DNA from: an uncultured Anaerococcus sp.
Lineage (GTDB): Bacteria > Bacillota > Clostridia > Tissierellales > Peptoniphilaceae
Assembly (NCBI GenBank): GCA_943914475.1
Contig: CALUCE010000006.1
Location: forward strand, 1-64,000
Length of the DNA: 64,000 nucleotides
Direction: 5' to 3'
Below the pieces are notes generated by a model, which ran no database searches, had not been told where the DNA came from, and saw only the letters and a list, made by a program, of their open reading frames with translations. Shown here piece after piece: positions 5,896 to 14,248 of this stretch. The translations under genes were made by a program, and so were the position numbers. Position 1 is the stretch's first letter. Every line of letters begins with the position of its first letter.

Positions 5896-7416
5896 CTATT
5901 TTATTCTTACAAGTTTCTTTCCATCTAGCTTATAAATATTTTCTCCTAGCCTTTCTATAAAGGCCCTATCATGGGACGCAGATATTATAGGACCATTATA
6001 CTTCATAAGTGCATCCATGAGTTCATTTTGTGAAGTTGGTGAAAGATTTCTGGTTGGTTCGTCCAAAACTAGGACCTCTGCCTTATCAAGGTTCATTTTT
6101 GCAAAGTATAGTTTTGCCTTTTGTCCTCCCGATAAGTCCTTTATTTTCTTATACATATCATCCCTGGTAAAGTTTAGGGACCCTAGGTAGGTTGATATTT
6201 TGGTGTGCTCATCCTTGCTTGAGCTTCTTGATAGATAGGAAAGGGCAGTTTGGTCAAAGTCTTCCAGGTCAAAATAATTTTGTGGCATATAGCCAAGCCT
6301 TAAATCTGAATCTTTTAAGACCTCTACTATCTTTTTAATAAGGCTGGTCTTTCCTGATCCATTGGGACCAATAATGCATACTTTTTCGGCTCCAAAAACT
6401 TTTAGGTCTACATCATAAGCCAAATCCTTATCTCCTGCCCTAAGAACTGGAAGCTTTAGGTCAAGGACTGTCTTTGACTTGGCGATACTTATATTTTCAT
6501 CAAAGTCCATGGCTATAGGATCTTCAAGCTCAGGTGCCTTTCTTAAATTTTCTTTTTCCTTTTCTAGCCTTTTTCCCATAGACTTTACTGTGTGCATCTT
6601 ATCTTTTAAATTCTTACCCACTATATCATTTTTTGTTCCTCTAAGGGCTGAATTTACAGAATGATAAATCCTGTGATAATTATCGATCTTTTCCTTAAAG
6701 TCTTTCTTATCACTTAAAGCCCTCTTACTTTCATTTTCTATAAAAGATTTTCTATATTCCATATAGGCATCATAGCCACCACTAAAGACCGTGTGCCTTG
6801 GTATTTGTCTTCTGTGGATAAGCTCCAGGTGGATTATCCTATTGGAACAAGCAGATAAGAGCTTTTGATCGTGGGAGATAAAAATCACTGGTAAGTCTAT
6901 ATCCCTAATAAAGTTTTCAAGCCAAAGGATAGCATCCATATCCAGGTCATTGGAAGGCTCATCTAACAATAGTAGGCTTGGATTTTTTAGAATTTGGGTC
7001 AAGAGTGTAAACTTAATCCTCTCCCCTCCGGAAAGATCTTTTAGGGTCAAGCTTTCTTCGTAAAGATAATCATCCAGGTCAAAAAACCTAAGTTTTTTAT
7101 AGTAGGCATTGTAGTCAAAGTTATCTGAAAGTTCTTTCATAAGATAGGCCTTGGGTGAAAGTTTTAAAATTTCTTCATCGTGACTTTGGGGAAGGTAGCC
7201 TAGAAGCTCTCCTTCCTTATTTATAGACCCCTCTAGCTTACAAAAGTCACTTATCAAATCCTCATCCACTATAGCCTTTAAGAGCAGGGATTTTCCATTG
7301 CCCTCTTCTCCTATAAGACCTAGCTTGTCTTTTTGATTTAAAGAAAAGGTCAGGTCTTTGATAAGAGTTCTATCATCCTTAATCAAGGTTATACTAAAAT
7401 TATTTATTTGTAACAT
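5896..7416 (-). CDS. ABC-F family ATPase
   Basis: A 506-residue soluble protein with two ABC ATPase domains and no membrane segments, the ABC-F pattern of ribosome-associated translation factors. Domain 1 has Walker A GEEGNGKS at 36-43 and signature LSGGE; domain 2 has Walker A GPNGSGKT at 350-357, LSGGQ and LDEPTRNLS. The linker (about 205-320) is charged and helical, as in factors that reach into the ribosomal E site. It could be a housekeeping factor or an antibiotic-protection protein (Lsa/Msr/Vga types); sequence alone does not decide. It starts after AAGGAGG. Confidence 0.88.
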   Translation of the reverse strand: MLQINNFSITLIKDDRTLIKDLTFSLNQKDKLGLIGEEGNGKSLLLKAIVDEDLISDFCKLEGSINKEGELLGYLPQSHDEEILKLSPKAYLMKELSDNFDYNAYYKKLRFFDLDDYLYEESLTLKDLSGGERIKFTLLTQILKNPSLLLLDEPSNDLDMDAILWLENFIRDIDLPVIFISHDQKLLSACSNRIIHLELIHRRQIPRHTVFSGGYDAYMEYRKSFIENESKRALSDKKDFKEKIDNYHRIYHSVNSALRGTKNDIVGKNLKDKMHTVKSMGKRLEKEKENLRKAPELEDPIAMDFDENISIAKSKTVLDLKLPVLRAGDKDLAYDVDLKVFGAEKVCIIGPNGSGKTSLIKKIVEVLKDSDLRLGYMPQNYFDLEDFDQTALSYLSRSSSKDEHTKISTYLGSLNFTRDDMYKKIKDLSGGQKAKLYFAKMNLDKAEVLVLDEPTRNLSPTSQNELMDALMKYNGPIISASHDRAFIERLGENIYKLDGKKLVRIK

Positions 7417-7463
7417 ACATCCTCCTTAAAGGGCATGCCACATTATATGAAATTACTCTTATA

Positions 7464-7490
7464 CAAAAAAAGAGCCTGCTCAAAAAGCAG
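7464..7490 (-). terminator. Terminator after the 7670-8350 gene
   Basis: On the minus strand a CTGCT/AGCAG hairpin is followed by GGCTC and seven T. A small candidate ORF (7480-7575) ends inside its loop. Confidence 0.7.
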
Positions 7491-7575
7491 ACATCTTTCC
7501 TAAAAATAATGACGTCCACAATATGGCATACCAAGTAGACTCCATAAAGAGTCCAAATAGTAATAAAATTTCCAT
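7480..7575 (-). CDS. Possible 31-residue hydrophobic small protein
   Basis: An ATG-initiated frame encodes a very hydrophobic peptide starting MEILLLFGLFMEST and ending GKMSAF, with its stop in the terminator loop. It fits one membrane helix. It has no good ribosome site of its own: AAAGGAG at about 7602-7608 is too far away, although a four-codon ATG frame lies between. It may be only a fortuitous frame in an AT-rich spacer. Confidence 0.22.
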   Translation of the reverse strand: MEILLLFGLFMESTWYAILWTSLFLGKMSAF

Positions 7576-7669
7576 ATTGCTTATAAAATCATTATATTAA
7601 TTTTCTCCTTTAGTTTTAAATTTTCTTAGTCACTATACTTACTTTCCCTTATTTAGCAAGTTAAAGTTT

Positions 7670-8350
7670 TTACTTCCTATAGTTTTCCATAACTGTTCCA
7701 AATACTTCTGCTGAAGATGGTGGTGTATAGGAAATAGCATTGGCTCCTGCGGCTATAGTTGCCTTGATAGATTCGCTAGAATGGCCACCTGTAGCTATTA
7801 TAGGGAAGGTGTTTCCTACAAGTCCCCTAATTTCTTTTACTATTTCTGGTGTTTTTGCTGCTCCTGAAATATTTAAGATTTCAGCTCCAGCGTTGATCTT
7901 TCCTATAATATCATCCTTCATAGAAGTGATGGTTGCTATGACTGGTATATCCAAAAATTCTGATATAGCCTTGATATCTTCGTTTGGTATAGGTGCATTT
8001 ACTACAACTCCATAGGCTCCATCAAGCTCTGATGAAAGCGCCATATACTTAGTCCTAAGGCCTGAAGTAGTTCCTCCACCCACTCCTATAAAGCAAGGAA
8101 CTGATGCTGTAGATATAACAGATTGGGTGATAGTTGTTTGGGGAGTATAAGGATAAACACACATAACTGAGTCGGCATTGTTGTTTCTAATGATGGCCAA
8201 ATCAGTTGTAAAGATTAGGGATTTTATCCTCTTTTCAAAAATATTTATTCCCGAACAAGCGTAAATTTCTTCAGGAATGACAATAAATGAATGTCTAAGT
8301 TTAGAATGAACCTTGGGTACATATTTTTTTTGTTTTTTTTCTTCTATCAT
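7670..8350 (-). CDS. TIM-barrel protein of unknown function
   Basis: A 226-residue soluble protein with alternating beta-alpha segments typical of a small ribulose-phosphate-binding type barrel. Strands include DLAIIRN, VPCFIGVGGG (Gly-rich turn), DGAYGVVVNAP, PVIATITS, AEILNISGAA and FPIIATGGHS followed by AGANAISYTPP. The last pair resembles phosphate-binding loops of barrel aldolases and epimerases. I do not recognise a characterised family, so no reaction is proposed. It has its own terminator and an AAAGGAGAG start site. Confidence 0.6.
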   Translation of the reverse strand: MIEEKKQKKYVPKVHSKLRHSFIVIPEEIYACSGINIFEKRIKSLIFTTDLAIIRNNNADSVMCVYPYTPQTTITQSVISTASVPCFIGVGGGTTSGLRTKYMALSSELDGAYGVVVNAPIPNEDIKAISEFLDIPVIATITSMKDDIIGKINAGAEILNISGAAKTPEIVKEIRGLVGNTFPIIATGGHSSESIKATIAAGANAISYTPPSSAEVFGTVMENYRK

Positions 8351-8475
8351 ATTTCTCTCCTTTTTTATTTTTCTTGTTCCAATATCACTACCAATCAGTG
8401 AAAGGAATAAATCAAAACACTTATAAATCAGTAATAATATCTATTACTATCATACTCCTTTTTTCTAAAAAATGT

Positions 8476-8512
8476 AGAAAAAAATCTCCTAGCCATTTTG
8501 GCTAAGAGATTT
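8476..8512 (-). terminator. Terminator of tuf
   Basis: AATCTC-TTAGCCA/TGGCTA-GGAGATT forms a strong hairpin, followed on the minus strand by an uninterrupted T-run. Confidence 0.85.
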
Positions 8513-8532
8513 TAAAGTCTTATTAAATTATA

Positions 8533-9729
8533 TTATTTAATAATTTTTGTAACAACACCAGATGCTACTGTTCTTCCACCTTCTCTAACCGCAAATCTCA
8601 ATCCTTCTTCTAGAGCGATTGGTTTTTGTAGTTTGATGTTAAATGTAGCGTTGTCTCCTGGCATTACCATTTCTGTTCCTTCTTCTAGTTGGATATCTCC
8701 TGTAACGTCTGTTGTTCTGAAGAAGAATTGTGGTCTGTATCCTGAGAAGAATGGGGTGTGTCTTCCACCTTCTTCTTTGCTTAGTACGTATACTTGACCT
8801 TCAAATTCTGTGTGTGGGTTTACTGAACCTGGAGCTGCGATAACTTGTCCTCTTTGGATTTCGTTTCTTTGAACACCTCTTAGTAGTAAAGCAGTGTTGT
8901 CTCCTGATTCTGTTTGTGGTAGTGATTTGTGGAACATTTCGATTCCTGTTACTACTACTTGTCTCTTATCTTCTGTTAAACCTACGATTTCTACTGTTTC
9001 TCCAACTTTTAGAGTTCCTCTTTCTACTCTACCTGTTGCTACAGTACCTCTTCCTGAAATTGTCATAACGTCTTCTACTGGCATTAGGAATGGTAGGTCG
9101 TTATCTCTTTCTGGAATATCGAAGTATTCGTCTACTTGTTCCATAAGGTCGATTACCTTATCTGACCAAGGACCTTCTCCGCCTTCTTCTAGTGATTTAA
9201 GAGCTGATCCAACTACGATTGGGCAGTTGTCACCGTCAAAGTCGTATTCGTTAAGTAGGTCTCTTACTTCCATTTCTACTAATTCGATTAGTTCTTCATC
9301 ATCTACTTGGTCTTCTTTGTTTAAGAATACTGCTATCTTTGGAACACCAACTTGTCTTGCAAGTAGGATGTGTTCTCTTGTTTGTGGCATTGGACCGTCT
9401 GCTGCAGATACTACTAGGATAGCTCCGTCCATTTGTGCTGCACCAGTGATCATGTTTTTAACGTAGTCAGCGTGGCCTGGAGCGTCAATGTGAGCGTAGT
9501 GTCTGTTTGGTGTTTCGTATTCTACTACGGTTGCAGTGATTGTGATTCCTCTTTCTCTTTCTTCTGGGGCCTTATCAATGTGTTCGTAGTCGATGTAGTC
9601 ACCAAGACCGTATTTTTTGTGTAGAGACTGTGTGATTGCTGCTGTTGTTGTTGTTTTACCGTGGTCTACGTGTCCGATTGTACCAATATTAATATGTGGT
9701 TTAGTTCTTTCAAATTCTTGTTTAGCCAT
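8533..9729 (-). CDS. tuf: Elongation factor Tu
   Basis: A 398-residue EF-Tu, which delivers aminoacyl-tRNA to the ribosome as a GTP complex. G1 is GHVDHGKT near residues 18-25, switch I RERGITI, G3 DAPGHADY and G4 NKED, followed by the two beta-barrel domains and the usual GGRTVASGVVTKII end. It stands as a single gene with its own terminator, not next to fusA, and is divergent from tRNA-Thr. Confidence 0.98.
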   Translation of the reverse strand: MAKQEFERTKPHINIGTIGHVDHGKTTTTAAITQSLHKKYGLGDYIDYEHIDKAPEERERGITITATVVEYETPNRHYAHIDAPGHADYVKNMITGAAQMDGAILVVSAADGPMPQTREHILLARQVGVPKIAVFLNKEDQVDDEELIELVEMEVRDLLNEYDFDGDNCPIVVGSALKSLEEGGEGPWSDKVIDLMEQVDEYFDIPERDNDLPFLMPVEDVMTISGRGTVATGRVERGTLKVGETVEIVGLTEDKRQVVVTGIEMFHKSLPQTESGDNTALLLRGVQRNEIQRGQVIAAPGSVNPHTEFEGQVYVLSKEEGGRHTPFFSGYRPQFFFRTTDVTGDIQLEEGTEMVMPGDNATFNIKLQKPIALEEGLRFAVREGGRTVASGVVTKIIK

Positions 9730-9826
9730 TATTACCTCCTAAATGCTACATTTAAAATAATTTTACCATAAGTATAAGCAAATTTCCATGTTTTCCGGTA
9801 TTTAATATATTTTGTTATTTTTTTAC

Positions 9827-9857
9827 TTGACATTCATTTTTTATTGTTGTATATTAT
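9827..9857 (+). promoter_or_regulatory. Promoter of tRNA-Thr
   Basis: A perfect -35 TTGACA (9827-9832) is followed 17-19 bases later by TATATTATAT, which contains the -10. The mature tRNA starts about nine bases downstream. Confidence 0.8.
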
Positions 9858-9865
9858 ATAGGCAA

Positions 9866-9941
9866 GCCATTTTAGCTCAGTAGGTAGAGTGCATCCATGG
9901 TAAGGATGAGGTCCTCAGTTCGATTCTGGGAAGTGGCTCCA
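9866..9941 (+). tRNA. tRNA-Thr (anticodon GGT)
   Basis: A complete 76-base cloverleaf: acceptor GCCATTT/AAGTGGC, D arm GCTC/GAGT, anticodon stem CATCC/GGATG with loop ATGGTAA giving anticodon GGT, and T arm with TTCGATT. CCA is encoded. It is a lone tRNA with its own promoter, divergent from tuf. A T-run directly follows CCA. Confidence 0.95.
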
Positions 9942-10006
9942 TTTTTTTGCCCATTTTTATCTTAGAAAGAATAGAAATTTTTATACTTTTACTTTCTAAA
10001 TTCGAT

Positions 10007-10051
10007 ATATGATAAGAAACTTTTTAAATAAGCTTCTTATCATATTTTTTG
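10007..10051 (+). terminator. Terminator downstream of tRNA-Thr
   Basis: ATATGATAAGAA (10007-10018) pairs perfectly with TTCTTATCATAT (10034-10045), followed on the plus strand by a T-run. It also abuts the 3' end of the convergent larA gene. Confidence 0.65.
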
Positions 10052-10053
10052 CT

Positions 10054-11328
10054 TTATTTTACAATAACAGCTATACCATCTGGTATTACTGTAACTTTTG
10101 AATCACTTCCCATAATCTCATCTGCTTTTTCCATAGCCTCACCCAAGGTTTTTACGGGAATGAAGTGGAAGTCTTCCAAGACTTTTGGATCATAGTCTGA
10201 TACAAAGATTACTTCCTTGGTTTTTAGTAGGATCCTGGTTAAGATTTGTGATTCCCATTGGTCAGGTATGGTTTCAATCTTTGGTGTATCAAGGAATTTT
10301 TGATAGAGCTTTTCTAGGTCTCTTTCTTCTAGGAAGACCTTGTGGAAGGCATCTCCCCCTGTTCCATCATTTGCCTTACTGGCTACAATGATAACTCCAC
10401 CATCTTTTACACTTGCCTCTGCTGCTGTCATAGACTTTACAGATTGGTAGATATTTTGATCTAGTGGATAACCACCATTTGAAGTAATGACTATATCAGC
10501 TTCTTTTCTTTCTACTCCTGCCTTGTCCTTAAGCCAATTTGTTCCTTCTTCATGGGCTTTTTCTAAATCTCCTGCCACTGCATGGATGATCTTTTTTTCT
10601 GAATTTATAATTACATTTACTATATAGACAAGATTTAAGGCTCTGGCTGCAGCTACCATGTCCTTATGAATTGGGTTATTTTCAAGATTACCAGTTCTTG
10701 AATAAGGACTTGCTATAAATTCAGAGTTGTGGTTATACATTACCGCCTTTCTTGAGCAGCATCCTGGAAATACGCTCTTTCTTCCTCCAGAAAATCCAGC
10801 AAAGAAGTGTGGTTCTATAAAGCCTTCCGCCAACAAGAGATCAGCTTCAGCTGCCAATTTATTTACTACTATATCTCCACCTGATGGAAGTTTTTCATCC
10901 AAGGTAACCAGCATATCTTCATCATCACAATCGTGGATATAAATCTTTTCCTCATTATAGATTTCTTCTCCAAGTTTAAAGATCAATTCTTCTTTTTTAG
11001 AGTTTCTATGACAACCTGTAGCAACTAGCAAGGTTATATCTGCCTTTGGATTGGCTTGTCTTATCTCATCTAGCATATGAGGAAGTATGTACTTACTTGG
11101 AACAGGTCTGGTATGGTCGCTTATAAGGATAACCACCTTATCCTTGCCCTTGGCCAAGTCTTTTAGTCTAGGTGAGCCTATTGGATTTTCCATAGCCTTT
11201 TTTACTATATGGTCTTGGTCATCTGCCGCTTTAAATTCCTCAAGGTGGGATGTTAAAACTCCAAGCACTCTCTTATCATCAATATCTGTTTCTTGGTAAG
11301 ATTTACCATAGGGTAATTTTATATTCAT
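10054..11328 (-). CDS. larA: Nickel-dependent lactate racemase
   Basis: A 424-residue LarA-family protein interconverting D- and L-lactate (or a related 2-hydroxyacid) with the nickel-pincer cofactor. Family landmarks are SDHTRPVP, the ATGCHR segment, an IHDCDD stretch and the EPHFFAGFSGGRKSVFPG block. The start is taken at 11326-11328 because AAAGGAG lies just upstream; a longer in-frame reading would run through the promoter. The cofactor genes larB, larC and larE are not in this window. A homologue acting on another hydroxyacid is possible. Confidence 0.88.
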   Translation of the reverse strand: MNIKLPYGKSYQETDIDDKRVLGVLTSHLEEFKAADDQDHIVKKAMENPIGSPRLKDLAKGKDKVVILISDHTRPVPSKYILPHMLDEIRQANPKADITLLVATGCHRNSKKEELIFKLGEEIYNEEKIYIHDCDDEDMLVTLDEKLPSGGDIVVNKLAAEADLLLAEGFIEPHFFAGFSGGRKSVFPGCCSRKAVMYNHNSEFIASPYSRTGNLENNPIHKDMVAAARALNLVYIVNVIINSEKKIIHAVAGDLEKAHEEGTNWLKDKAGVERKEADIVITSNGGYPLDQNIYQSVKSMTAAEASVKDGGVIIVASKANDGTGGDAFHKVFLEERDLEKLYQKFLDTPKIETIPDQWESQILTRILLKTKEVIFVSDYDPKVLEDFHFIPVKTLGEAMEKADEIMGSDSKVTVIPDGIAVIVK

Positions 11329-11380
11329 ATAAACTCCTTTATCTAACGCATTTTGTGAAAATGTTTTCTTTATTCTTTTC

Positions 11381-11409
11381 ATTATAACGAAATATTTAAT
11401 CTTATTCAA
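11381..11409 (-). promoter_or_regulatory. larA promoter
   Basis: On the minus strand, -35 TTGAAT (11404-11409) and -10 TATAAT (11381-11386) are 17 bases apart, about 50 bases before the chosen start. This excludes the longer upstream reading frame. Confidence 0.8.
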
Positions 11410-11496
11410 TAATTATCTATTGCTTGTTGATAAATTTTTTTCACTTAGAACTTTAGTAAAAAAGAAATATTTTGCTTGCTTTTATAAATCCTTGTA

Positions 11497-11530
11497 TAAA
11501 AAAAGACGAGGATTTTTTCCCCCGCCTTTT
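11497..11530 (-). terminator. Terminator of the rhodanese lipoprotein gene
   Basis: GGCGGGG pairs with TCCTCGTC (with G-U pairs), followed by seven T on the minus strand. Almost the same sequence recurs after the thiolase gene at 17214-17247. Confidence 0.75.
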
Positions 11531-11556
11531 AAGCTTAGTATTTACTTATATTAATC

Positions 11557-12111
11557 TTATTTTTCAATAAGTGCTGTGTAGTCATCACCAGCTGCTTCCC
11601 AAGCTTTCATGCCACCTTCAATTGTGTAAACATTTGATGAATCAATTTTAAATTCATTGATTAAAATATCTGTACCTGCTTGAGCATAGCTTTTTCCTGA
11701 GTAGCAAAGAAGAACATATTTTTTATCGTTTGTAGGTTCTCCTGCTAAAGCTTCCTTAATGTTTGTTTTACCGTCTTCAATATCTCCATCTTTAGCCTTG
11801 TCAAGGTCTGCGTTTATGAAGTTTTTAACATGACCTGCTTGATAGTCTTCAGCTTTTCTAACGTCTAAGAATACATATTCTTCGTCATTTGCTTCAACTT
11901 TTTCTTTTGTATCTTCTACAGAAATGTATTGCATTTCATTTGTTTTGTTTGCTTCTTCTGTAGTTTCAGTTGATTCTACACTTTCTGTAACAGCAGTGTC
12001 ATTACTTTCTACATTTGAGCCATTGTTGTCGTTGGCATTTTGATTACCACAAGCTGATAAAAGCATTGAAAGTGATAAAGCACCAACTAATACTGATCTT
12101 TTTAGTTTCAT
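11557..12111 (-). CDS. Rhodanese-domain lipoprotein
   Basis: A 184-residue secreted lipoprotein. The signal peptide ends in the lipobox LSAC (Cys at about 21), followed by an Asn/Ser/Thr/Glu-rich linker to about residue 65. The rhodanese domain runs from about 65 to the end, with the active-site loop CYSGKS. It would sit on the outer membrane face and could handle persulfide or polysulfide sulfur, or act as a sulfur sensor. The cysteine is retained, so it may be active. It has its own promoter and terminator, next to the 12252-17054 operon. Confidence 0.85.
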   Translation of the reverse strand: MKLKRSVLVGALSLSMLLSACGNQNANDNNGSNVESNDTAVTESVESTETTEEANKTNEMQYISVEDTKEKVEANDEEYVFLDVRKAEDYQAGHVKNFINADLDKAKDGDIEDGKTNIKEALAGEPTNDKKYVLLCYSGKSYAQAGTDILINEFKIDSSNVYTIEGGMKAWEAAGDDYTALIEK

Positions 12112-12140
12112 TTTATTCCTCCTTATGTATTCACTATAAA

Positions 12141-12168
12141 AGTATACTATCTATTTTGAAATGTTCAA
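12141..12168 (-). promoter_or_regulatory. Promoter of the rhodanese lipoprotein gene
   Basis: -35 TTGAAC (12163-12168) and -10 TATACT (12141-12146) are 16 bases apart on the minus strand; the start codon follows AAGGAGG. Confidence 0.6.
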
Positions 12169-12251
12169 TCTAAATTTGCTTTCTTACAAATATTTTAAGT
12201 TTTCGGTAATTTGCTTATTATATAACAAAATTTACTATAGTGTTAAAATCT

Positions 12252-12926
12252 TTATTTCTTCTTGCTCTGGCTTATTTTTTTATAGGCTTGGGCGATATTT
12301 TCTACTGACTCTCCTCTTAAAAAGCGTTTCTGAAGTTTTTGCATTTGTATTATGGTCCTAAACTCCCTACCCTTTATAAATCTCCTTGAAGATGAATAGA
12401 TAGGATAGTCTAGCTGACCAATTTTTATCCCTCTTTTATCTAAGTTTAGGCTTAGGGCATAGTCCTCCATTAAAGGAAGGACTGGATATCCCCCTATACT
12501 ATCAAACAAGTCTTTTTTAATAAAAATACCTTGGTCACCAAAGGCTATATTTTTTCTTTTAACTCTCTTATTTGATCCCCTGGCAATAAGTTTCATTTTT
12601 AAGTTTTCTGGGAAAAATTTTATGGTAAAACATCCCACATCAAGATCAGATTCTTCTATCTTTAGGATTGCTTCTTTTCCTACTTTTGAATCTGCATGCA
12701 GAAAAAAGAGGTAATCACCCTGGGCGTATTTTGCCCCTTCATTCATTTGATTTGACCTGTATTTTGTTTTTCTTATCTTTTTAAAAGTAATGAGGTCATA
12801 GGTTTTATCTTTAGAAAAGCCATCTGAAAAAATAACTTCAAAATCTCCCTTTAGAGATTTTAAATTTTCTTCAAGCGGTCTAATATTATTTTCCTCATTA
12901 TAGGTCGGGATTATAATCGTTACCAT
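12252..12926 (-). CDS. Family 2 glycosyltransferase, rSAM/selenodomain-associated transferase 2 type
   Basis: A 224-residue GT-A fold enzyme: TIIIPTYNEE at the N-terminus, SDGFSKD, the metal-site region HADSK, then FGDQGIFI and LMEDYAL. The size and motifs match the small transferase family named for its genomic link to rSAM/selenodomain proteins (TIGR04283). It has no membrane helix. It is last in a seven-gene operon and overlaps the preceding TVP38 gene by 29 bases. Acceptor and donor are unknown. Confidence 0.8.
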   Translation of the reverse strand: MVTIIIPTYNEENNIRPLEENLKSLKGDFEVIFSDGFSKDKTYDLITFKKIRKTKYRSNQMNEGAKYAQGDYLFFLHADSKVGKEAILKIEESDLDVGCFTIKFFPENLKMKLIARGSNKRVKRKNIAFGDQGIFIKKDLFDSIGGYPVLPLMEDYALSLNLDKRGIKIGQLDYPIYSSSRRFIKGREFRTIIQMQKLQKRFLRGESVENIAQAYKKISQSKKK

Positions 12927-13563
12927 TAAATACCTTCTTATTTACAAACCAGCTACCAAAGGTTAAGCCAAATAAAATTATAAGACTCATAATAAAGCCC
13001 TGACTTTTTATATCCATTACATTATTTCCTATATTTATATATACGAGCATGCCAGGCATAACCCCAACTAAGGAATAAATAAGATAAGGCAGGAATTTGA
13101 CCTCGGTTAAACCTCCCAAGTAATTTTCAAAAATATAGGGAACTGCCGGAAGAATTCTCATAAAGAAAAAGGCCTTGGCAAGTTTCTTTTGATCCTTGGT
13201 ATAGATAATATTATAAACATTGGGTTTTACATGCTTTTTAAGTTTTTCTTTTATAAAGTCTTTTGCTATATACCTAGAAATTACAAACATAAGTCCAGTA
13301 TTTAAGCTTACAGCTATAAGGGTATAAAGTGCTGCCTTCCAAAAACCAAAAAGTGCCCCGCTTGCTATTACCAGGGCTGCAGCAGAAAAGAAAAAAGCAG
13401 GAAGAACAGTAAAGGATAAAATATATATTAGTGGTCCCTTTGATCCACTTTCTGCTATTTTTACTTTTAAAGCTTCAATATCTACATTCTTATAAATATA
13501 GATTGCTATCATCACAAGGAGAATGGCAAGGATTAACTTAAAAATTCGTTTTGTGTTTTTCAT
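12898..13563 (-). CDS. TVP38/TMEM64 (VTT-domain) membrane protein
   Basis: A 221-residue membrane protein with about five or six hydrophobic segments, related to DedA and TMEM64 proteins, some of which scramble or flip lipids. The VTT core includes VLPAFFFSAAALVIASGALFG and FFFMRILPAVPY. It overlaps its neighbours by 29 and 26 bases, so expression is coupled. It is a second, diverged copy beside the 236-residue paralogue upstream; both sit beside glycosyltransferases, which suggests a lipid-linked substrate. Confidence 0.82.
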   Translation of the reverse strand: MKNTKRIFKLILAILLVMIAIYIYKNVDIEALKVKIAESGSKGPLIYILSFTVLPAFFFSAAALVIASGALFGFWKAALYTLIAVSLNTGLMFVISRYIAKDFIKEKLKKHVKPNVYNIIYTKDQKKLAKAFFFMRILPAVPYIFENYLGGLTEVKFLPYLIYSLVGVMPGMLVYINIGNNVMDIKSQGFIMSLIILFGLTFGSWFVNKKVFNGNDYNPDL

Positions 13564-14248
13564 TATAAATTTTCTTAAAGATATATATCAAAACCGCAAG
13601 GACTGACATGCCTATAACTGTATAAAGTATGCCCCTTGCTCCACCGTCAAGCTCTCCTCCAACATAGGAATATACAATGGTAGCAGGAATTTGTCCAAGT
13701 CCTGTTACTAGGAAAAATCCACCAAAGGCCATAGGAGTAAGACCTGCTGCATAGCTTACCACGTCAAACGATATAAAAGGAAGCAGTCTAGCTATTAGGA
13801 TAGCTTGGTTACCAAATTTTGCAAAAAAGTTTTCTATACCTTCCAAAGCTCCCCTACTAGTGAGCTTAATTACAGCATCACGTCCCAAGGAACGGCCTAT
13901 ATAAAAGCAAATCGCTGCCCCAGCCATGGCTGAAGTCCATGAAAGAAGTGCTCCCTTCCACCAACCGAAAATTGCTGCATTTGCAAGAGTTATCAATACT
14001 GCAGGAATTGGAGCAGCTATAGATTGAAGTATCATTAAAAAGAATGATATCAAAGCTGCATACTTTCCGTACTGTCTTATATAAGCTATAACTCCATCAA
14101 GGCCTTGGCTAGTTAAAACATGGCCCGCATGGTTTATGGTATCATGAACTTTTGGGACAAATAAATAAATTCCTAAACACGCCAAAAGAATAAAAATTAT
14201 AGTCCACTTGGATTTTTTACTTACATTTTCTTTGGATTTTTCTGTCAT
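13538..14248 (-). CDS. TVP38/TMEM64 (VTT-domain) membrane protein, paralogue
   Basis: A 236-residue membrane protein with a lysine-rich cytoplasmic N-terminus, a first helix at about 14-31 and the VTT core around APIPAVLITLANAAIFGWWKG and ARLLPFISFD. The last residues are basic. Its start codon overlaps the stop of the upstream transferase-kinase gene by four bases (ATGA). It is more canonical than the downstream paralogue. Confidence 0.85.
   Translation of the reverse strand: MTEKSKENVSKKSKWTIIFILLACLGIYLFVPKVHDTINHAGHVLTSQGLDGVIAYIRQYGKYAALISFFLMILQSIAAPIPAVLITLANAAIFGWWKGALLSWTSAMAGAAICFYIGRSLGRDAVIKLTSRGALEGIENFFAKFGNQAILIARLLPFISFDVVSYAAGLTPMAFGGFFLVTGLGQIPATIVYSYVGGELDGGARGILYTVIGMSVLAVLIYIFKKIYNEKHKTNF

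Noticed and set aside
8894..9466. A 190-residue frame opposite tuf
   Set aside because: It is antisense to the highly conserved EF-Tu gene and rich in Ser/Thr from the complement of codon bias; a shadow.
10054..11409. A longer start for lactate racemase
   Set aside because: The longer frame begins inside the TTGAAT-17-TATAAT promoter; the ATG at 11328 has the AAAGGAG site.
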